Assembly (NCBI GenBank): GCA_012838665.1
Contig: DUOX01000046.1
Location: 1-59,966 of the forward strand
Direction: 5' to 3'
From: Clostridiales bacterium
Lineage (GTDB): Bacteria; Bacillota; Clostridia; Oscillospirales; Oscillospiraceae
Length of the DNA stretch: 59,966 bases
The notes beneath the pieces are model-generated. The model worked only from the letters and a program-made list of their open reading frames with translations, did not search any database and was not told where the DNA came from. Shown here piece after piece: positions 26,311 to 35,457 of the stretch; the stretch's first letter is position 1, and each line of letters starts with the position of its first letter. The translations under genes and the position numbers were made by a program.

Positions 26311-27432
26311 TTACAAGTTTTTAATTACCGAGCCAAAGATTTTAGCCGCCTTTTCCACATCGGCGATGGTGTTAAAAGGCGAGAAGCTAAAGCGCACCGT
26401 TCCGGTTTCCAGGGTCCCGGCGGTTCTGTGGGCAGTGGGCGAACAGTGCAGTCCTGCCCTTACAGCCACGTCTCTTGCCCCCAGAGCCTCGGCAATGGCT
26501 TCACAGCTTATGCCGTCTACAGTTACAGACAAAACCCCTGTCTGATGCTCCGGATTGACCGCGCGATATACCCTGACGCCAGGTATTCTCTCCAGCCTGT
26601 CGGCCATCAACCCGCACAGGCGCCTTTCATGCTCCAATATAGCAGCAGGGGTTTGTCGCATAACAAACCGCACTCCCGCCAAAAGTCCGGCAATTCCCGT
26701 TATGTTGTGTGTCCCTGCCTCCAACCTATCGGGCAGAAAATCGGGCATGTCGGGTATGGCGCTGTTGGAGCCGGTTCCGCCGTGAAGTATGGGCTCGGCG
26801 CTGTTGCGGCAGAGCAGAATCCCCGTTCCCTGGGGTCCGAGAAGGCCCTTATGTCCGGGCATCGCCATAAACTCAGCGCCCAACCCGGAAAAATCAATGT
26901 CCAGCACTCCGGCGGACTGAGATGCGTCTACAATAAGGGGAACGCCGTAATAACGGCACAGTCCGGCAATCTCCTCCAGGGGCAGAATGTAACCAAACAC
27001 ATTGGAAACATGGCAGCAGATAGCGGCTTTTGCCCCTAGAAGCCTGCTCTCAAAGGCCTCTAAAGCCGCGACGGGGTCGAAAAGCGGCGAGGAGGCCACC
27101 GCTACCCTGGCGCCAATAGCGTGGAGCGGCTTTGTAACCGCGTTGTGCTCATACCCGGAAATGACAACCCTGTCCCTGTTTTTTACCAGGCTGTATATGG
27201 CGATGTTTAACGCATGAGTGGCATTGAGTGTAAAAATAACTTTTTCAGGGTCGCTCATGCCGAAAAGTCTGGACACGGCTTGCCGGCAATCCAGCGCGGT
27301 GTCCGCTGCCAGCATGGCGGGCTTGTGTCCTCCCCTCCCCGGACTTGCCATGGTTGCCATGGCGCGCATCATGGCAGCCTCAATACTTTTCGGCTTAAGT
27401 AGGCTCGTGGCAGCGTTATCAAGGTAGATCAT
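26311..27432 (-). CDS. Cysteine desulfurase family protein (class V aminotransferase)
   Basis: A 373-residue PLP enzyme. The PLP lysine is in MPGHKGLLGPQGTG (about residue 204) and the sulfur/selenium-accepting cysteine in RAGLHCSPTAH. The opening MIYLDNAATSLLKPKSIEAA is typical of the small-desulfurase group TIGR01977 (EF2568 type), found near selenium or molybdenum-hydroxylase genes, rather than of IscS. The partner directly upstream is a DUF3343 carrier-like protein, overlapping by 4 bp. The likely role is supply of sulfur or selenium to a cofactor; which one is unknown. Confidence 0.85.
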   Translation of the reverse strand: MIYLDNAATSLLKPKSIEAAMMRAMATMASPGRGGHKPAMLAADTALDCRQAVSRLFGMSDPEKVIFTLNATHALNIAIYSLVKNRDRVVISGYEHNAVTKPLHAIGARVAVASSPLFDPVAALEAFESRLLGAKAAICCHVSNVFGYILPLEEIAGLCRYYGVPLIVDASQSAGVLDIDFSGLGAEFMAMPGHKGLLGPQGTGILLCRNSAEPILHGGTGSNSAIPDMPDFLPDRLEAGTHNITGIAGLLAGVRFVMRQTPAAILEHERRLCGLMADRLERIPGVRVYRAVNPEHQTGVLSVTVDGISCEAIAEALGARDVAVRAGLHCSPTAHRTAGTLETGTVRFSFSPFNTIADVEKAAKIFGSVIKNL

Positions 27433-27683
27433 CTTTTTACCTCCGTAAGGCTGCCTTCTGGTCCCTTAACATATATTCTGCTGGAATTGAATCCGGCTTT
27501 TTTTAAAGCTCTCAGAGCCTCGGATAGCCTTTTTTCCGAGACCTTAATACAATATAAACAGCCCTCATAAGATATGCTCCTGGGGGCTCTGGTTAATATG
27601 GCTGTTATGCCGGAGCGCTCCAGCACCCGAGCCGCCCTTTGAGCGTAAGTGAGAGATCTGCACATGATATAGTAGTGTAGCAT
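27429..27683 (-). CDS. DUF3343, putative Se/S carrier-like protein
   Basis: An 84-residue protein of the DUF3343 family, which has been named putative Se/S carrier-like. The fold is suggested by HYYIMCRSLTYAQRAARVLERSGI, then a loop with ISYEGCLYCIKVSEKRL, and a C-terminal helix and strand. The start ATG follows GGAAGGAG. It overlaps the desulfurase-like gene by 4 bp, so the two are co-translated and probably work together. The carrier role is a family prediction. Confidence 0.82.
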   Translation of the reverse strand: MLHYYIMCRSLTYAQRAARVLERSGITAILTRAPRSISYEGCLYCIKVSEKRLSEALRALKKAGFNSSRIYVKGPEGSLTEVKR

Positions 27684-27802
27684 CCATATGCTCCTTCCGG
27701 CATGTATAGTTTCCTGCGTTGGACCGGGTCATATGGCATTCTATGCGGAAGGACATGTGATTGTTTAATGAATAATGCGGCCAGAGAAAGACGGCAGAGC
27801 CT

Positions 27803-28285
27803 TTAACCGTCCGACGATTCATGGAGCAGCACCACGGCATGGGCGGCCATGCCTTCCCCCGCTCCCGTAAAGCCCAGGCGCTCCTCGGTGGTGGCCTTGA
27901 TGTTCACCCTATCCGCGGGCATATGAAGTACTTCCATGATTTTTTCCTTCATATCGGGGATATGCGGCGACAAAATTGGAGCCTGGGCTACTATTGTACA
28001 GTCAAGGTTCCACACCTTAAGCCCAAGCTCCGATATTCTTATGTAGACTCGGCTGAGAAGCTCCAGGCTGGAAATCCCCTTGTATTGGGGGTCGCTGTCC
28101 GGAAATATGCCTCCTATATCCCCGAGGGCAGCGGCCCCCAGGAGGGCGTCCATAAGGGCATGTATAAGAACGTCGGCATCAGAATGACCGTCAAGCCCCT
28201 TTTCAAAAGGCACTTCCACACCGCCCAGAATAAGGGGGCGGCCGGGACAAAGCCTGTGAACGTCATAACCATATCCAATTCTCAA
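27803..28285 (-). CDS. ispF: 2-C-methyl-D-erythritol 2,4-cyclodiphosphate synthase
   Basis: IspF forms the cyclic diphosphate in the MEP isoprenoid pathway. The 160-residue protein has the metal site DVHRL near the N terminus, HSDADVLIHALMDALLGAA, and DIGGIFPDSDP. The C-terminal TTEERLGFTGAGEGMAAHA is also diagnostic. The start is TTG after AGGAGGAAAA and overlaps ispD by 4 bp. Confidence 0.97.
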   Translation of the reverse strand: MRIGYGYDVHRLCPGRPLILGGVEVPFEKGLDGHSDADVLIHALMDALLGAAALGDIGGIFPDSDPQYKGISSLELLSRVYIRISELGLKVWNLDCTIVAQAPILSPHIPDMKEKIMEVLHMPADRVNIKATTEERLGFTGAGEGMAAHAVVLLHESSDG

Positions 28286-29010
28286 GCCATTTTCCTCCTA
28301 CGACTGTTAATAATAGCTTCCGCCAGGTCAACATCCAGTGGCGTGGTCAGCTTGATGTTTTCCTCGGAGCCGGGGGAAAGGTGAACCTGCACCCCCAGGG
28401 CCTCCACGGCAGAGCAATCGTCAGTGACCTCCAGCTCATTTTGCAGAGCGTAGGTCAAAGCCCCCTTAATAAGTTCAGGCGCAAACACCTGGGGCGTCTG
28501 TACGGCCATTGTAATGCGCCTGTCAGGCGTTTCCGTTACCACGCCGGACTCCGCCAGCTTCACGGTGTCTTTCACCGGTACCGCCGGTGCTACCGCCTTA
28601 TACAGCTTTGCCGCTTTCACAGCGTCCTCGATAACCTTTTGAGTCACAAGGGGCCTGGCGCCGTCGTGCACGGCCGCCAACTTCGCCTTGGGACTAATCT
28701 CAGACAACCCCGCCAGAGAGGATTCAAGGCGGGTGGAGCCGCCGCAGAGCACCTTTGTGACCTTTGCAACGCCGTACTCCCGGCAAAGTCTGGCCACGTC
28801 GACTATCTTCTCCGATTTTGTTACCACTATAATCTCATGGATGCAGGGAGACCGGTTCAGGGCCTGAAGGGTGTGGACAATTGCCGGCACGCCGTCCAAG
28901 GGAACAAAGAGCTTATCCTCCCCCATGCGCTGCGAGGAGCCCGCCGCAAGCACAACGGCGGAACAAAACGGATGCGCTTTCCTGGCGCAAAAGCGTAACC
29001 TTTTGAACAT
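28282..29010 (-). CDS. ispD: 2-C-methyl-D-erythritol 4-phosphate cytidylyltransferase
   Basis: IspD transfers CMP to MEP. The nucleotide-binding motif AVVLAAGSSQRMGEDKLF occurs near residue 20, and AAVHDGARPLV is the second family motif. A short basic N-terminal stretch (MFKRLRFCARKAHPF) precedes the usual start. It overlaps ispF by 4 bp; the pair feeds the same pathway as ispH 1 kb away. Confidence 0.96.
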   Translation of the reverse strand: MFKRLRFCARKAHPFCSAVVLAAGSSQRMGEDKLFVPLDGVPAIVHTLQALNRSPCIHEIIVVTKSEKIVDVARLCREYGVAKVTKVLCGGSTRLESSLAGLSEISPKAKLAAVHDGARPLVTQKVIEDAVKAAKLYKAVAPAVPVKDTVKLAESGVVTETPDRRITMAVQTPQVFAPELIKGALTYALQNELEVTDDCSAVEALGVQVHLSPGSEENIKLTTPLDVDLAEAIINSRRRKMA

Positions 29011-29117
29011 ACAAGCGCTCCTTTACTAGGCTGAATCTGCGACAAACCGGTTTGAATATAATTAACGGGCGCGCAAAACAGATGAAAAGTCATCAACAAT
29101 TGACACGCCCCGCCTTA

Positions 29118-29618
29118 TTAAGACGTAGTTGCATATGAGTATGAAATAGCATTATTTATCCGCTCTTCAACTTCCTCATAACTGGTACTCTGGGATAGCA
29201 CGATTTCAGAAATGAGAATTTGCTTTGCGGAGTGGAGCATTTTGCGCTCACCGGTAGACAGGCTGTGGTTCAGGTCCCGGGTCATAAGCCCCTTAACCAC
29301 CTCAGCCACTTCCATAAGATCTCCGCTTTTAATTTTCGTCATGTTTTCACGATAGCGCTTATTCCAGTTCTGGTTCATATTAATTTCAATTTCCGGGATA
29401 GCGTTGAGAATTTCCTCGGCTTCCTCGGGCTTTACGATGGGACGCACACCAATCTCGCTGCAGTTTCCAGTAGGTATCATAACCACCATATCCCCAACCG
29501 GCAGCTTTAATACATAATACTCCCGTTCCGTACCATTTATTTTTCTGCTTTCGATGCAGTCGATTGTACCAGCGCCGTGCATAGGGTGAGCGATGCGATC
29601 GCCTACTTTAAAAGTCAT
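29118..29618 (-). CDS. CarD family RNA polymerase-binding regulator
   Basis: A 166-residue protein with an N-terminal CarD/TRCF RNA polymerase-interaction domain (about 1-60, FKVGDRIAHPMHGAGTIDCI) and a helical C-terminal DNA-binding domain (about 65-160). CarD stabilises open promoter complexes in actinobacteria. In Firmicutes such genes often precede ispD-ispF, as here. It has a good promoter. Confidence 0.9.
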   Translation of the reverse strand: MTFKVGDRIAHPMHGAGTIDCIESRKINGTEREYYVLKLPVGDMVVMIPTGNCSEIGVRPIVKPEEAEEILNAIPEIEINMNQNWNKRYRENMTKIKSGDLMEVAEVVKGLMTRDLNHSLSTGERKMLHSAKQILISEIVLSQSTSYEEVEERINNAISYSYATTS

Positions 29619-29662
29619 TTTTTCCCTCCTGAATTCCCGCTAGGCCTACACATAAAGTATAC

Positions 29663-29692
29663 ATTATAATATTATTATAAACGTTTTTACAA
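29663..29692 (-). promoter_or_regulatory. Putative sigma-A promoter of carD-ispD-ispF
   Basis: TTGTAA and a perfect TATAAT are separated by 18 bases on the minus strand, about 45 bp before the start codon. Confidence 0.5.
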
Positions 29693-29731
29693 CAATTAGC
29701 AAGCAAAAATGAAAAAAATGTTTAATATAAT

Positions 29732-29760
29732 AAAACCCGCCGAACATTTCGGCGGGTTTT
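29732..29760 (-). terminator. Terminator after ispH-S1
   Basis: AAAACCCGCCGAA pairs with TTCGGCGGGTTTT around a 3-base loop, 18 bp past the ispH-S1 stop. The T-run TTTTATTATATT follows on the minus strand. Confidence 0.88.
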
Positions 29761-29777
29761 GAAAAATTATGAAACAC

Positions 29778-31940
29778 TTATTTGTCGTCAGGCTCGATAC
29801 CGGTTGCCTCCCCGGTGGTGGAGACTTCGTAAATCAGAGCGTCCTCCTGAGGGCTGGGCTCGGATTCGGATTCCGGCTTGGCTTCAGCTTTGGCGGGAGG
29901 GGCCTCCGGCTCTAACAGGGCGCGGATACTGAGGGAGACCTTCTGCTTTTCGTGATTGATGTCAGTGATTTTAGCGTCAACCCGGTCGCCCACGGTAAGT
30001 ACGTCATCGGGCTTGCCTATCCTGCGGTTGGCAATCTGAGAGATATGGATAAGCCCGTCAACTCCTGGCAGAATCTCGGCGAAGGCGCCAAAAGGCATGA
30101 GCTTCACTATCTTGACATTTACTACATCGCCAACATTGTAGGCGTTTGTAAATTTAAGCCAGGGATTCTCGTTGGGGTCCTTATATCCAAGGGAAATCCT
30201 CTTGGCTTCCTTGTCAAAACTTATCACATATACCTGGATATTGTCGCCTACGGAGAGGACATCGGAAGGCTGCTTAATGCGCGTCCAGCTCAGCTCGGAA
30301 ACATGGACCATGCCGTCTATTCCGCCGATATCCACAAAGGCGCCGTATGAAGTCAGGGATTTGACGACACCGTCGTAGCGCTTGTCGACCTCAATCTCAT
30401 TCCAAATCTTTTCGGCGCGCTCTCTCCGCTCTTTAGCCTGGATGGCACGTATGGACCCAACAACACGGCGGCGAGACCGGTTGACCTCCGTAATCTTCAG
30501 GCGGACCTTCTGCTTAACAAGCTCGGACATGGGGACATCCCTGCCAAGCCCGGTCTGAGAAGCGGGGACAAAAACTCTGACTCCCTTAACGGAGACAACA
30601 ACTCCGCCCTTATTATCCTCGGTAACAACACCTTCTACGGCTGTGCCGTCCTTGTATGCCTGCTCAATATCGCTCCAGTTATTAATGGCGTCAAGGCGCT
30701 TTTTGGAGAGCATAATTGTGCCTTCCATATCGTTTACCCGCACCACGTAGGCTTCAATCTTGTCGCCTACTTTAAGGATGTCATCGATTTTTACACTCGG
30801 GTCATCAGTAAAATCTTCGATGGGAATATAGCCGGAATGCTTTGTGCCCAAATCAACACTAATCTCGGTAGGGGTTATGGCTGCAACTATGCCCGATACT
30901 GTATCTCCGTTATATATAGTCTTGATTGAGTCCTCCAGCAGCTGGTCGAATGACATTTCAGCCTCAGGAATTACTTCCTCCTGAACAGCTTCGGCTTCTT
31001 CATTCGTGACCTGTTCAGTCTGCTCTATAGACGCGTTTTCCGCTTCTGCAGTCGCAACGGCCTCCTCCGCTGGCACCTCATCAATCTTGATCTCATCAAT
31101 CATTCTCTGTTTTACCTCCTTTATAATCCACGCAGGAGCCGAGGCGCCTGCGGTGATACCAATTGTGTCCGCAGAATTAAATACGCTGGTATCAAGCTCG
31201 TCAGCAGACTCGATAAACCGGACTGTATCGCAATATTCACCGCATATTTCCGCTAAATGAACGCTGTTAGCGCTGTGCTTACTGCCAATTACCACCATGG
31301 CGTCACATATTTTAGCCAAAGTCCGGGCTTCTTCCTGCCTTATATACGTAGCTCCACATATTGTATCAAATATCTCACAGTTTGTACACAGTTTTTTTAT
31401 TATTTTTTTACAGTTTTCTAACTCTGTGGTTGTTTGGGTGGTTTGAAAAACCAATGCAAGAGGCAAATTGCAGCGGTCCGGGGATTCCAAAAGCCACTTT
31501 TCAAGGCTTTCCGCACTGGAAAACACATAGGAATCCTTGCACCAACCCCGGATGGCAATCACCTCCGGATGCTTCTCGGAGCCGATAATAACGGGGATGC
31601 GCCCCTCATCGGAGGCCCTGGATACAATTTTGTGGATTTGAGACACCTTGGGGCAGGTGACGTCAATAATCTCCGCATTTAATTTCCGGAGCTCTTCATA
31701 TTGCTGCCGTCCTATTCCGTGGGAGCGTATGATGACCCTTGCTCCTTCGGGCAGCTCATCCACGAAATTGACCGTCTTCAGCCCTTTTTTTGAAAGCATG
31801 CCCACCACGGAATCGTTATGGATAAGCTGACCCAGGCAATAGCAGTCCTCGGGGCTTTCCAGGGCCTTTTCGGCCATTTCCACGGATCTCCTTACGCCGA
31901 AGCAAAAGCCGGCATTTTTTGAAACAATAAGCTTTTTCAT
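29778..31940 (-). CDS. ispH: HMBPP reductase fused to S1 RNA-binding domains
   Basis: A 720-residue fusion. Residues 1-285 are IspH, the 4Fe-4S enzyme that makes IPP and DMAPP in the last MEP step, with cluster cysteines C13, C96 and C195. An acidic Glu/Ala-rich linker (about 286-335) joins four S1 repeats (about 342-412, 432-500, 515-585, 602-672), like those of ribosomal protein bS1. This fusion is known in Clostridia and may supply their S1 function; why it is joined to IspH is unknown. It overlaps plsC by 4 bp. Confidence 0.96.
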   Translation of the reverse strand: MKKLIVSKNAGFCFGVRRSVEMAEKALESPEDCYCLGQLIHNDSVVGMLSKKGLKTVNFVDELPEGARVIIRSHGIGRQQYEELRKLNAEIIDVTCPKVSQIHKIVSRASDEGRIPVIIGSEKHPEVIAIRGWCKDSYVFSSAESLEKWLLESPDRCNLPLALVFQTTQTTTELENCKKIIKKLCTNCEIFDTICGATYIRQEEARTLAKICDAMVVIGSKHSANSVHLAEICGEYCDTVRFIESADELDTSVFNSADTIGITAGASAPAWIIKEVKQRMIDEIKIDEVPAEEAVATAEAENASIEQTEQVTNEEAEAVQEEVIPEAEMSFDQLLEDSIKTIYNGDTVSGIVAAITPTEISVDLGTKHSGYIPIEDFTDDPSVKIDDILKVGDKIEAYVVRVNDMEGTIMLSKKRLDAINNWSDIEQAYKDGTAVEGVVTEDNKGGVVVSVKGVRVFVPASQTGLGRDVPMSELVKQKVRLKITEVNRSRRRVVGSIRAIQAKERRERAEKIWNEIEVDKRYDGVVKSLTSYGAFVDIGGIDGMVHVSELSWTRIKQPSDVLSVGDNIQVYVISFDKEAKRISLGYKDPNENPWLKFTNAYNVGDVVNVKIVKLMPFGAFAEILPGVDGLIHISQIANRRIGKPDDVLTVGDRVDAKITDINHEKQKVSLSIRALLEPEAPPAKAEAKPESESEPSPQEDALIYEVSTTGEATGIEPDDK

Positions 31941-32524
31941 ACTGTCTCCGGCTTAAGCTCATAAATCTTGCTCATGAGTTTCTCCGCAAGTTCTGAGTAA
32001 TTAGTGTTGGCTTTATCGGCGGCGTCTATCCTAAAGGGCTCACCTATACGGATATGAACCCTGGAAAAAACCTTCTTGTTTCTCGGAAGGTATACGGGAA
32101 CAATGGGCACTCCAAGTTTTGAAGCAAGCCTTACGGCTCCGCTCTTGGCGGCTACGGCGTCGTCGGAAGCCACTCTCGTGCCTTCCGGAAAAATCATTAT
32201 CTTCTCACCGTTCTTCAAATACTTTATGGCGGTGCGGATCGCATTGATATCGGAGCTGCCCCTGTTCACGCCGAAGGCGCCGCATTTGCGCATCACCCAG
32301 CCTATTACGGGCACCGAAAACAGCTCCGCCTTAGCCATAAAGCGCAGAATATGCTTTTTCCCCAGGGCAAGGGCCAGCAAAACCGCGTCCACATAACTGG
32401 AGTGCGGTGCGCAGACTATGGCGGCCCCTTCCGGTACCAACTCCCGGCCCGTCACCTTCAGGGGATACAGCAGCGCGGCAATGGGGCGCAAAATATTATA
32501 GAGTATCAAATATGCTCTAGTCAT
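31937..32524 (-). CDS. plsC: 1-acyl-sn-glycerol-3-phosphate acyltransferase
   Basis: PlsC adds the second acyl chain in phosphatidic acid synthesis. The 195-residue membrane-associated protein has the acyltransferase motif in CAPHSSYVDAVLL (an HX4D form) and the second motif FPEGTRV, followed by VPIVPVYLP. It overlaps cmk and ispH by 4 bp each; cmk-plsC-ispH is a common clostridial cluster. Confidence 0.93.
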   Translation of the reverse strand: MTRAYLILYNILRPIAALLYPLKVTGRELVPEGAAIVCAPHSSYVDAVLLALALGKKHILRFMAKAELFSVPVIGWVMRKCGAFGVNRGSSDINAIRTAIKYLKNGEKIMIFPEGTRVASDDAVAAKSGAVRLASKLGVPIVPVYLPRNKKVFSRVHIRIGEPFRIDAADKANTNYSELAEKLMSKIYELKPETV

Positions 32525-33204
32525 AAGTTAAGCTTCTCCCGTATAACCGAGCAGATAAGGTCAAGACTTTCATGGAGAGTATTCCCCGTGGTATCCATAA
32601 TAACTGCGTCCGGAGCCGGCTTTAATGGCGCCGTCTCCCTGCTGCTGTCGTTTTTGTCCCTGTATTGAATATCCCGCAGTACTTCCTCGTAGCTGCTGGT
32701 ATCTCCCCTCCCCTGCAGTTCCAGAAAACGGCGCATTGCCCTGTCCTCAGGGGTGGCAGTGAGAAAAATTTTCAGGTCGGCGTCCGGCAAAACCACCGTT
32801 CCGATATCCCGACCGTCCATAATTACGTTCATGGTCTTGGCCATATTACGCTGCATATCCAGGAGGAACTCCCGCACCGGCGGCATGGCGGAGACATCGG
32901 ATGCGTAAATGGATATTATCTGAGTGCGTATTTTATCCGAAACGTCCATTCCGTTCAGATACATGCGCTGAACTCCGTTATCATCATAGCGAAGCTGGAT
33001 ATCAAGTTCGGGAAGAAGAGCCGTAACCCCGGCTTCGTCTTTCGAGTCAATCCCTGCCATATGGGCGGCTAGCCCTATAGTACGGTATAAGGCCCCGGTA
33101 TCTACATAAATGAACCCAAAAATATCGGCTGCCAGCCGGGAAAGAGTACTCTTTCCCGCCCCTGAGGGCCCGTCAATGGCAATAGAATAATTTGTGCCGT
33201 TCAT
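32521..33204 (-). CDS. cmk: Cytidylate kinase
   Basis: Cmk phosphorylates CMP and dCMP. The P-loop is [16 protein letters not shown], with YVDTGALYRTIGLAA, MDGRDIGTVVLPDADLK and RFLELQGRG following. The ATG at 33204 is preceded by GGGAGGAAAAT, so it is chosen over the first in-frame codon at 33219. The 227-residue length is normal. It lies 16 bp after the flavoprotein gene. Confidence 0.96.
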   Translation of the reverse strand: MNGTNYSIAIDGPSGAGKSTLSRLAADIFGFIYVDTGALYRTIGLAAHMAGIDSKDEAGVTALLPELDIQLRYDDNGVQRMYLNGMDVSDKIRTQIISIYASDVSAMPPVREFLLDMQRNMAKTMNVIMDGRDIGTVVLPDADLKIFLTATPEDRAMRRFLELQGRGDTSSYEEVLRDIQYRDKNDSSRETAPLKPAPDAVIMDTTGNTLHESLDLICSVIREKLNL

Positions 33205-33220
33205 ATTTTCCTCCCGCATT

Positions 33221-34459
33221 TTATTGCATAACAGAATTTCCGGCCGTATAACCGGTAGACCAGGCTATCTGAAGATTAAACCCGCCGGTATAGGCATCCA
33301 CATCCATGATTTCCCCGGCAAAATGCAGACCCTTTACCAGCTTGGACTCCATGGTTTTGGGGCATACCTGCCTGACATCAACGCCACCTCTGGTGATGAT
33401 GGCCTCCTCCACCGGACGGGGACCGGCAACGGTAACGGGGAATCCCTTGAGCAGTTTCACAAGATTTCGCCGCCACTCCCGGGTAATAGTGTTCACCTTT
33501 GTGTCACCCGGTATGCCGGAAAGGCGGATAAGCACAGGAATCATCAGTCGCCCGGCCAGATTTTCAAGGGCGTTCTTAAAGTCCCTGTTTCGGTGCTTAT
33601 CGAATTCCGACAAAACCAGCTCGTCCAGCTTGCTTTCATCAAGTTCCGGCTTTAAATCAATAAATACCCAATATCCTTCGTTTTTATAATCCTCCATCCG
33701 GGCACTGGCGGCGAGCGCCAATGGGCCGGAAATACCGAAATGGGTAAAAATCATTTCCCCCAGTTCCTGAAAAATTATCCTCCCCTTGCCGTCATGGGCG
33801 GTAAGTTTCACGTTTTTCAAGGAGGCTCCCTGCATTTCCCTGCAGTAATCCTCCTGGGAGACCAATGGGACCAGAGAGGGCCCCAGAGGGGTAATGGCAT
33901 GTCCAAGCTCCTGGGCCATAAGGTATCCGTCCCCCTTGGAGCCCGTGCCCGGATAGGAAAGGCCGCCGGTACAGAGGATGACGGCGCGGCATTTCATCTC
34001 GCCATCTGAGGTGCCAACAGCGCTGACAGCCCCGTCCTCCGCGAGGATTCTTCTGGCTGCCGTTCGCTCAACCTTAACACCGGAGCGGAGCATATAATCC
34101 GACAGCACTTGGACAACCTCCCCGCTGCTGTCGGATGCCGGAAAAACTCTATTGCCGCTCTCTGTTTTTAATCGCAGGCCCAAACCTTCAAACAGGGCCA
34201 TGGTATCCGATGGTGACAGTCTGTTCAGGGCGCTGTGCAAAAAACGCCCGTTCCTGACCACATTATCCAAAAAAGTATTAATATCGCAGTTGTTAGTAAG
34301 ATTGCAGCGTCCGTTTCCCGTAATGCGGAGCTTTTTGCCCAGTTGCCTATTGGGTTCCAGCAAGACAGTGGAAAGCCCGCGTTCCGCCGCGACGGCCGAG
34401 GCCAACATCCCCGCCGCGCCCCCGCCGACTACTACTAAATCAGTTTCAATATCTTTCAT
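33221..34459 (-). CDS. FAD-dependent oxidoreductase of the HI0933/YhiN family
   Basis: A 412-residue flavoprotein with the FAD motif VVGGGAAGMLASAVAAERG at the N terminus, KLRITGNGRCNLTN, and the C-terminal GGVDVRQV...GLHFAGEIMDVDAYTGGFNLQ, all typical of HI0933-like proteins. BaiN of bile-acid-dehydroxylating Clostridia belongs to this family, but no bai genes are nearby, so that role is not claimed. It overlaps the RpiR gene by 14 bp. Confidence 0.88.
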   Translation of the reverse strand: MKDIETDLVVVGGGAAGMLASAVAAERGLSTVLLEPNRQLGKKLRITGNGRCNLTNNCDINTFLDNVVRNGRFLHSALNRLSPSDTMALFEGLGLRLKTESGNRVFPASDSSGEVVQVLSDYMLRSGVKVERTAARRILAEDGAVSAVGTSDGEMKCRAVILCTGGLSYPGTGSKGDGYLMAQELGHAITPLGPSLVPLVSQEDYCREMQGASLKNVKLTAHDGKGRIIFQELGEMIFTHFGISGPLALAASARMEDYKNEGYWVFIDLKPELDESKLDELVLSEFDKHRNRDFKNALENLAGRLMIPVLIRLSGIPGDTKVNTITREWRRNLVKLLKGFPVTVAGPRPVEEAIITRGGVDVRQVCPKTMESKLVKGLHFAGEIMDVDAYTGGFNLQIAWSTGYTAGNSVMQ

Positions 34460-35303
34460 AGACTCCGTATTTGATCCAAATCTTCTCCAGCCGGTTGAAA
34501 GTGTCCGAAAGCGAATCCTTAGATTTCATGCCTATTGATACGATGAGGGCGTTTATAAGGCTCAGAGGAGCCACCAGGGAATCCAGAAAAGAGACCATGT
34601 CGCTTTTGGCAAAAAGACATATATCGGAAATATCCGTCAAGGGCGAGTTTTTCCCGTCGGTAATGCCGATTACCTTTGCTCCGGCGGATTTGGCAAACTC
34701 CATTGCCTTTACCGTCCGGCTGGAATAACGGGGATAGCTGATGCCTATGAAAACGTCGCCCTCCCTGATACGGAGAATCTGTTCATACACTTCGCTAATG
34801 GAAGTATCATGTATTTCGCGGACATTTTCCAGCAGAAGGTTAAGATAATAACCCATAAAGCTGGCCAGGCAGGCGGAGGAACGCATGCCCATAACATATG
34901 TGTGATTCGCGGAGAAAATGGCTTCAACAGCGGCATCAAAGCTATCCTTACAGACCAGGTCGAGGGTAGCCTGCAGCTTATCCAAATCCGAGCTTAGTAC
35001 CGCTTCAAGCACATTTGCATCGTCTATTAACTCTTTGGCTACCTCAATACGCTGAACCGAGGTAAGACGGTTGCGTATCATTTCCTGAAGAGCCTTTCTC
35101 ATGCCGGGATAGCCGTCATATCCCAGTTCAGCCGCAAAGCGGACCACTGTGGATTCGCTTACTCCCACAGTCTTTCCCAGCTTTCCGGCTGTCATAAAAG
35201 CGGCCTTGTCATAGTTTTCTAAAATGTAGTTTGAAATCCGGCGCTGGCCTTTTGAAAACCCCGGGCTTTTCTGCATGATTAGTGTTAAAATGTCCTTTTC
35301 CAT
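34446..35303 (-). CDS. MurR/RpiR family transcription regulator
   Basis: A 285-residue regulator with an N-terminal helix-turn-helix domain (about 1-75, TVGVSESTVVRFAAELGYDGYPGMRKAL) and a SIS sugar-phosphate-binding domain (about 125-255, SYPRYSSRTVKAMEFAKSAGAKVIGITDG). Members sense phosphosugars. No sugar gene is adjacent, so the target is unknown. The ATG at 35303 follows GAAAGGGA; upstream in-frame codons overlap the promoter. It heads the flavoprotein-cmk-plsC-ispH run. Confidence 0.88.
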   Translation of the reverse strand: MEKDILTLIMQKSPGFSKGQRRISNYILENYDKAAFMTAGKLGKTVGVSESTVVRFAAELGYDGYPGMRKALQEMIRNRLTSVQRIEVAKELIDDANVLEAVLSSDLDKLQATLDLVCKDSFDAAVEAIFSANHTYVMGMRSSACLASFMGYYLNLLLENVREIHDTSISEVYEQILRIREGDVFIGISYPRYSSRTVKAMEFAKSAGAKVIGITDGKNSPLTDISDICLFAKSDMVSFLDSLVAPLSLINALIVSIGMKSKDSLSDTFNRLEKIWIKYGVYERY

Positions 35304-35404
35304 ATCTAAATCCCTTTCACTAGGCAATCTTATTACATTATGACATTCCAAAAGGTGAATGGCAATAATAATATATACTTTTGAGAAAGTGAAAATCAAG
35401 CTAT

Positions 35405-35433
35405 TTTATAATTAATCTGCCAAAGTGCTACAA
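35405..35433 (-). promoter_or_regulatory. Putative promoter of the rpiR-type gene and following operon
   Basis: TTGTAG and TATAAA are separated by 17 bases on the minus strand, about 100 bp before the start at 35303. Confidence 0.4.
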
Positions 35434-35457
35434 TAAACAAAGACATTAATTTGGAAA

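Noticed and set aside
27684-27802. A possible small gene between ispF and the DUF3343 gene
   Set aside because: Frames crossing it overlap the DUF3343 start out of frame, and no ribosome site or conserved motif supports them.
33221-34459. Bile-acid BaiN role for the HI0933-type flavoprotein
   Set aside because: No other bai genes are in the window, and the family is widespread in bacteria without this pathway.
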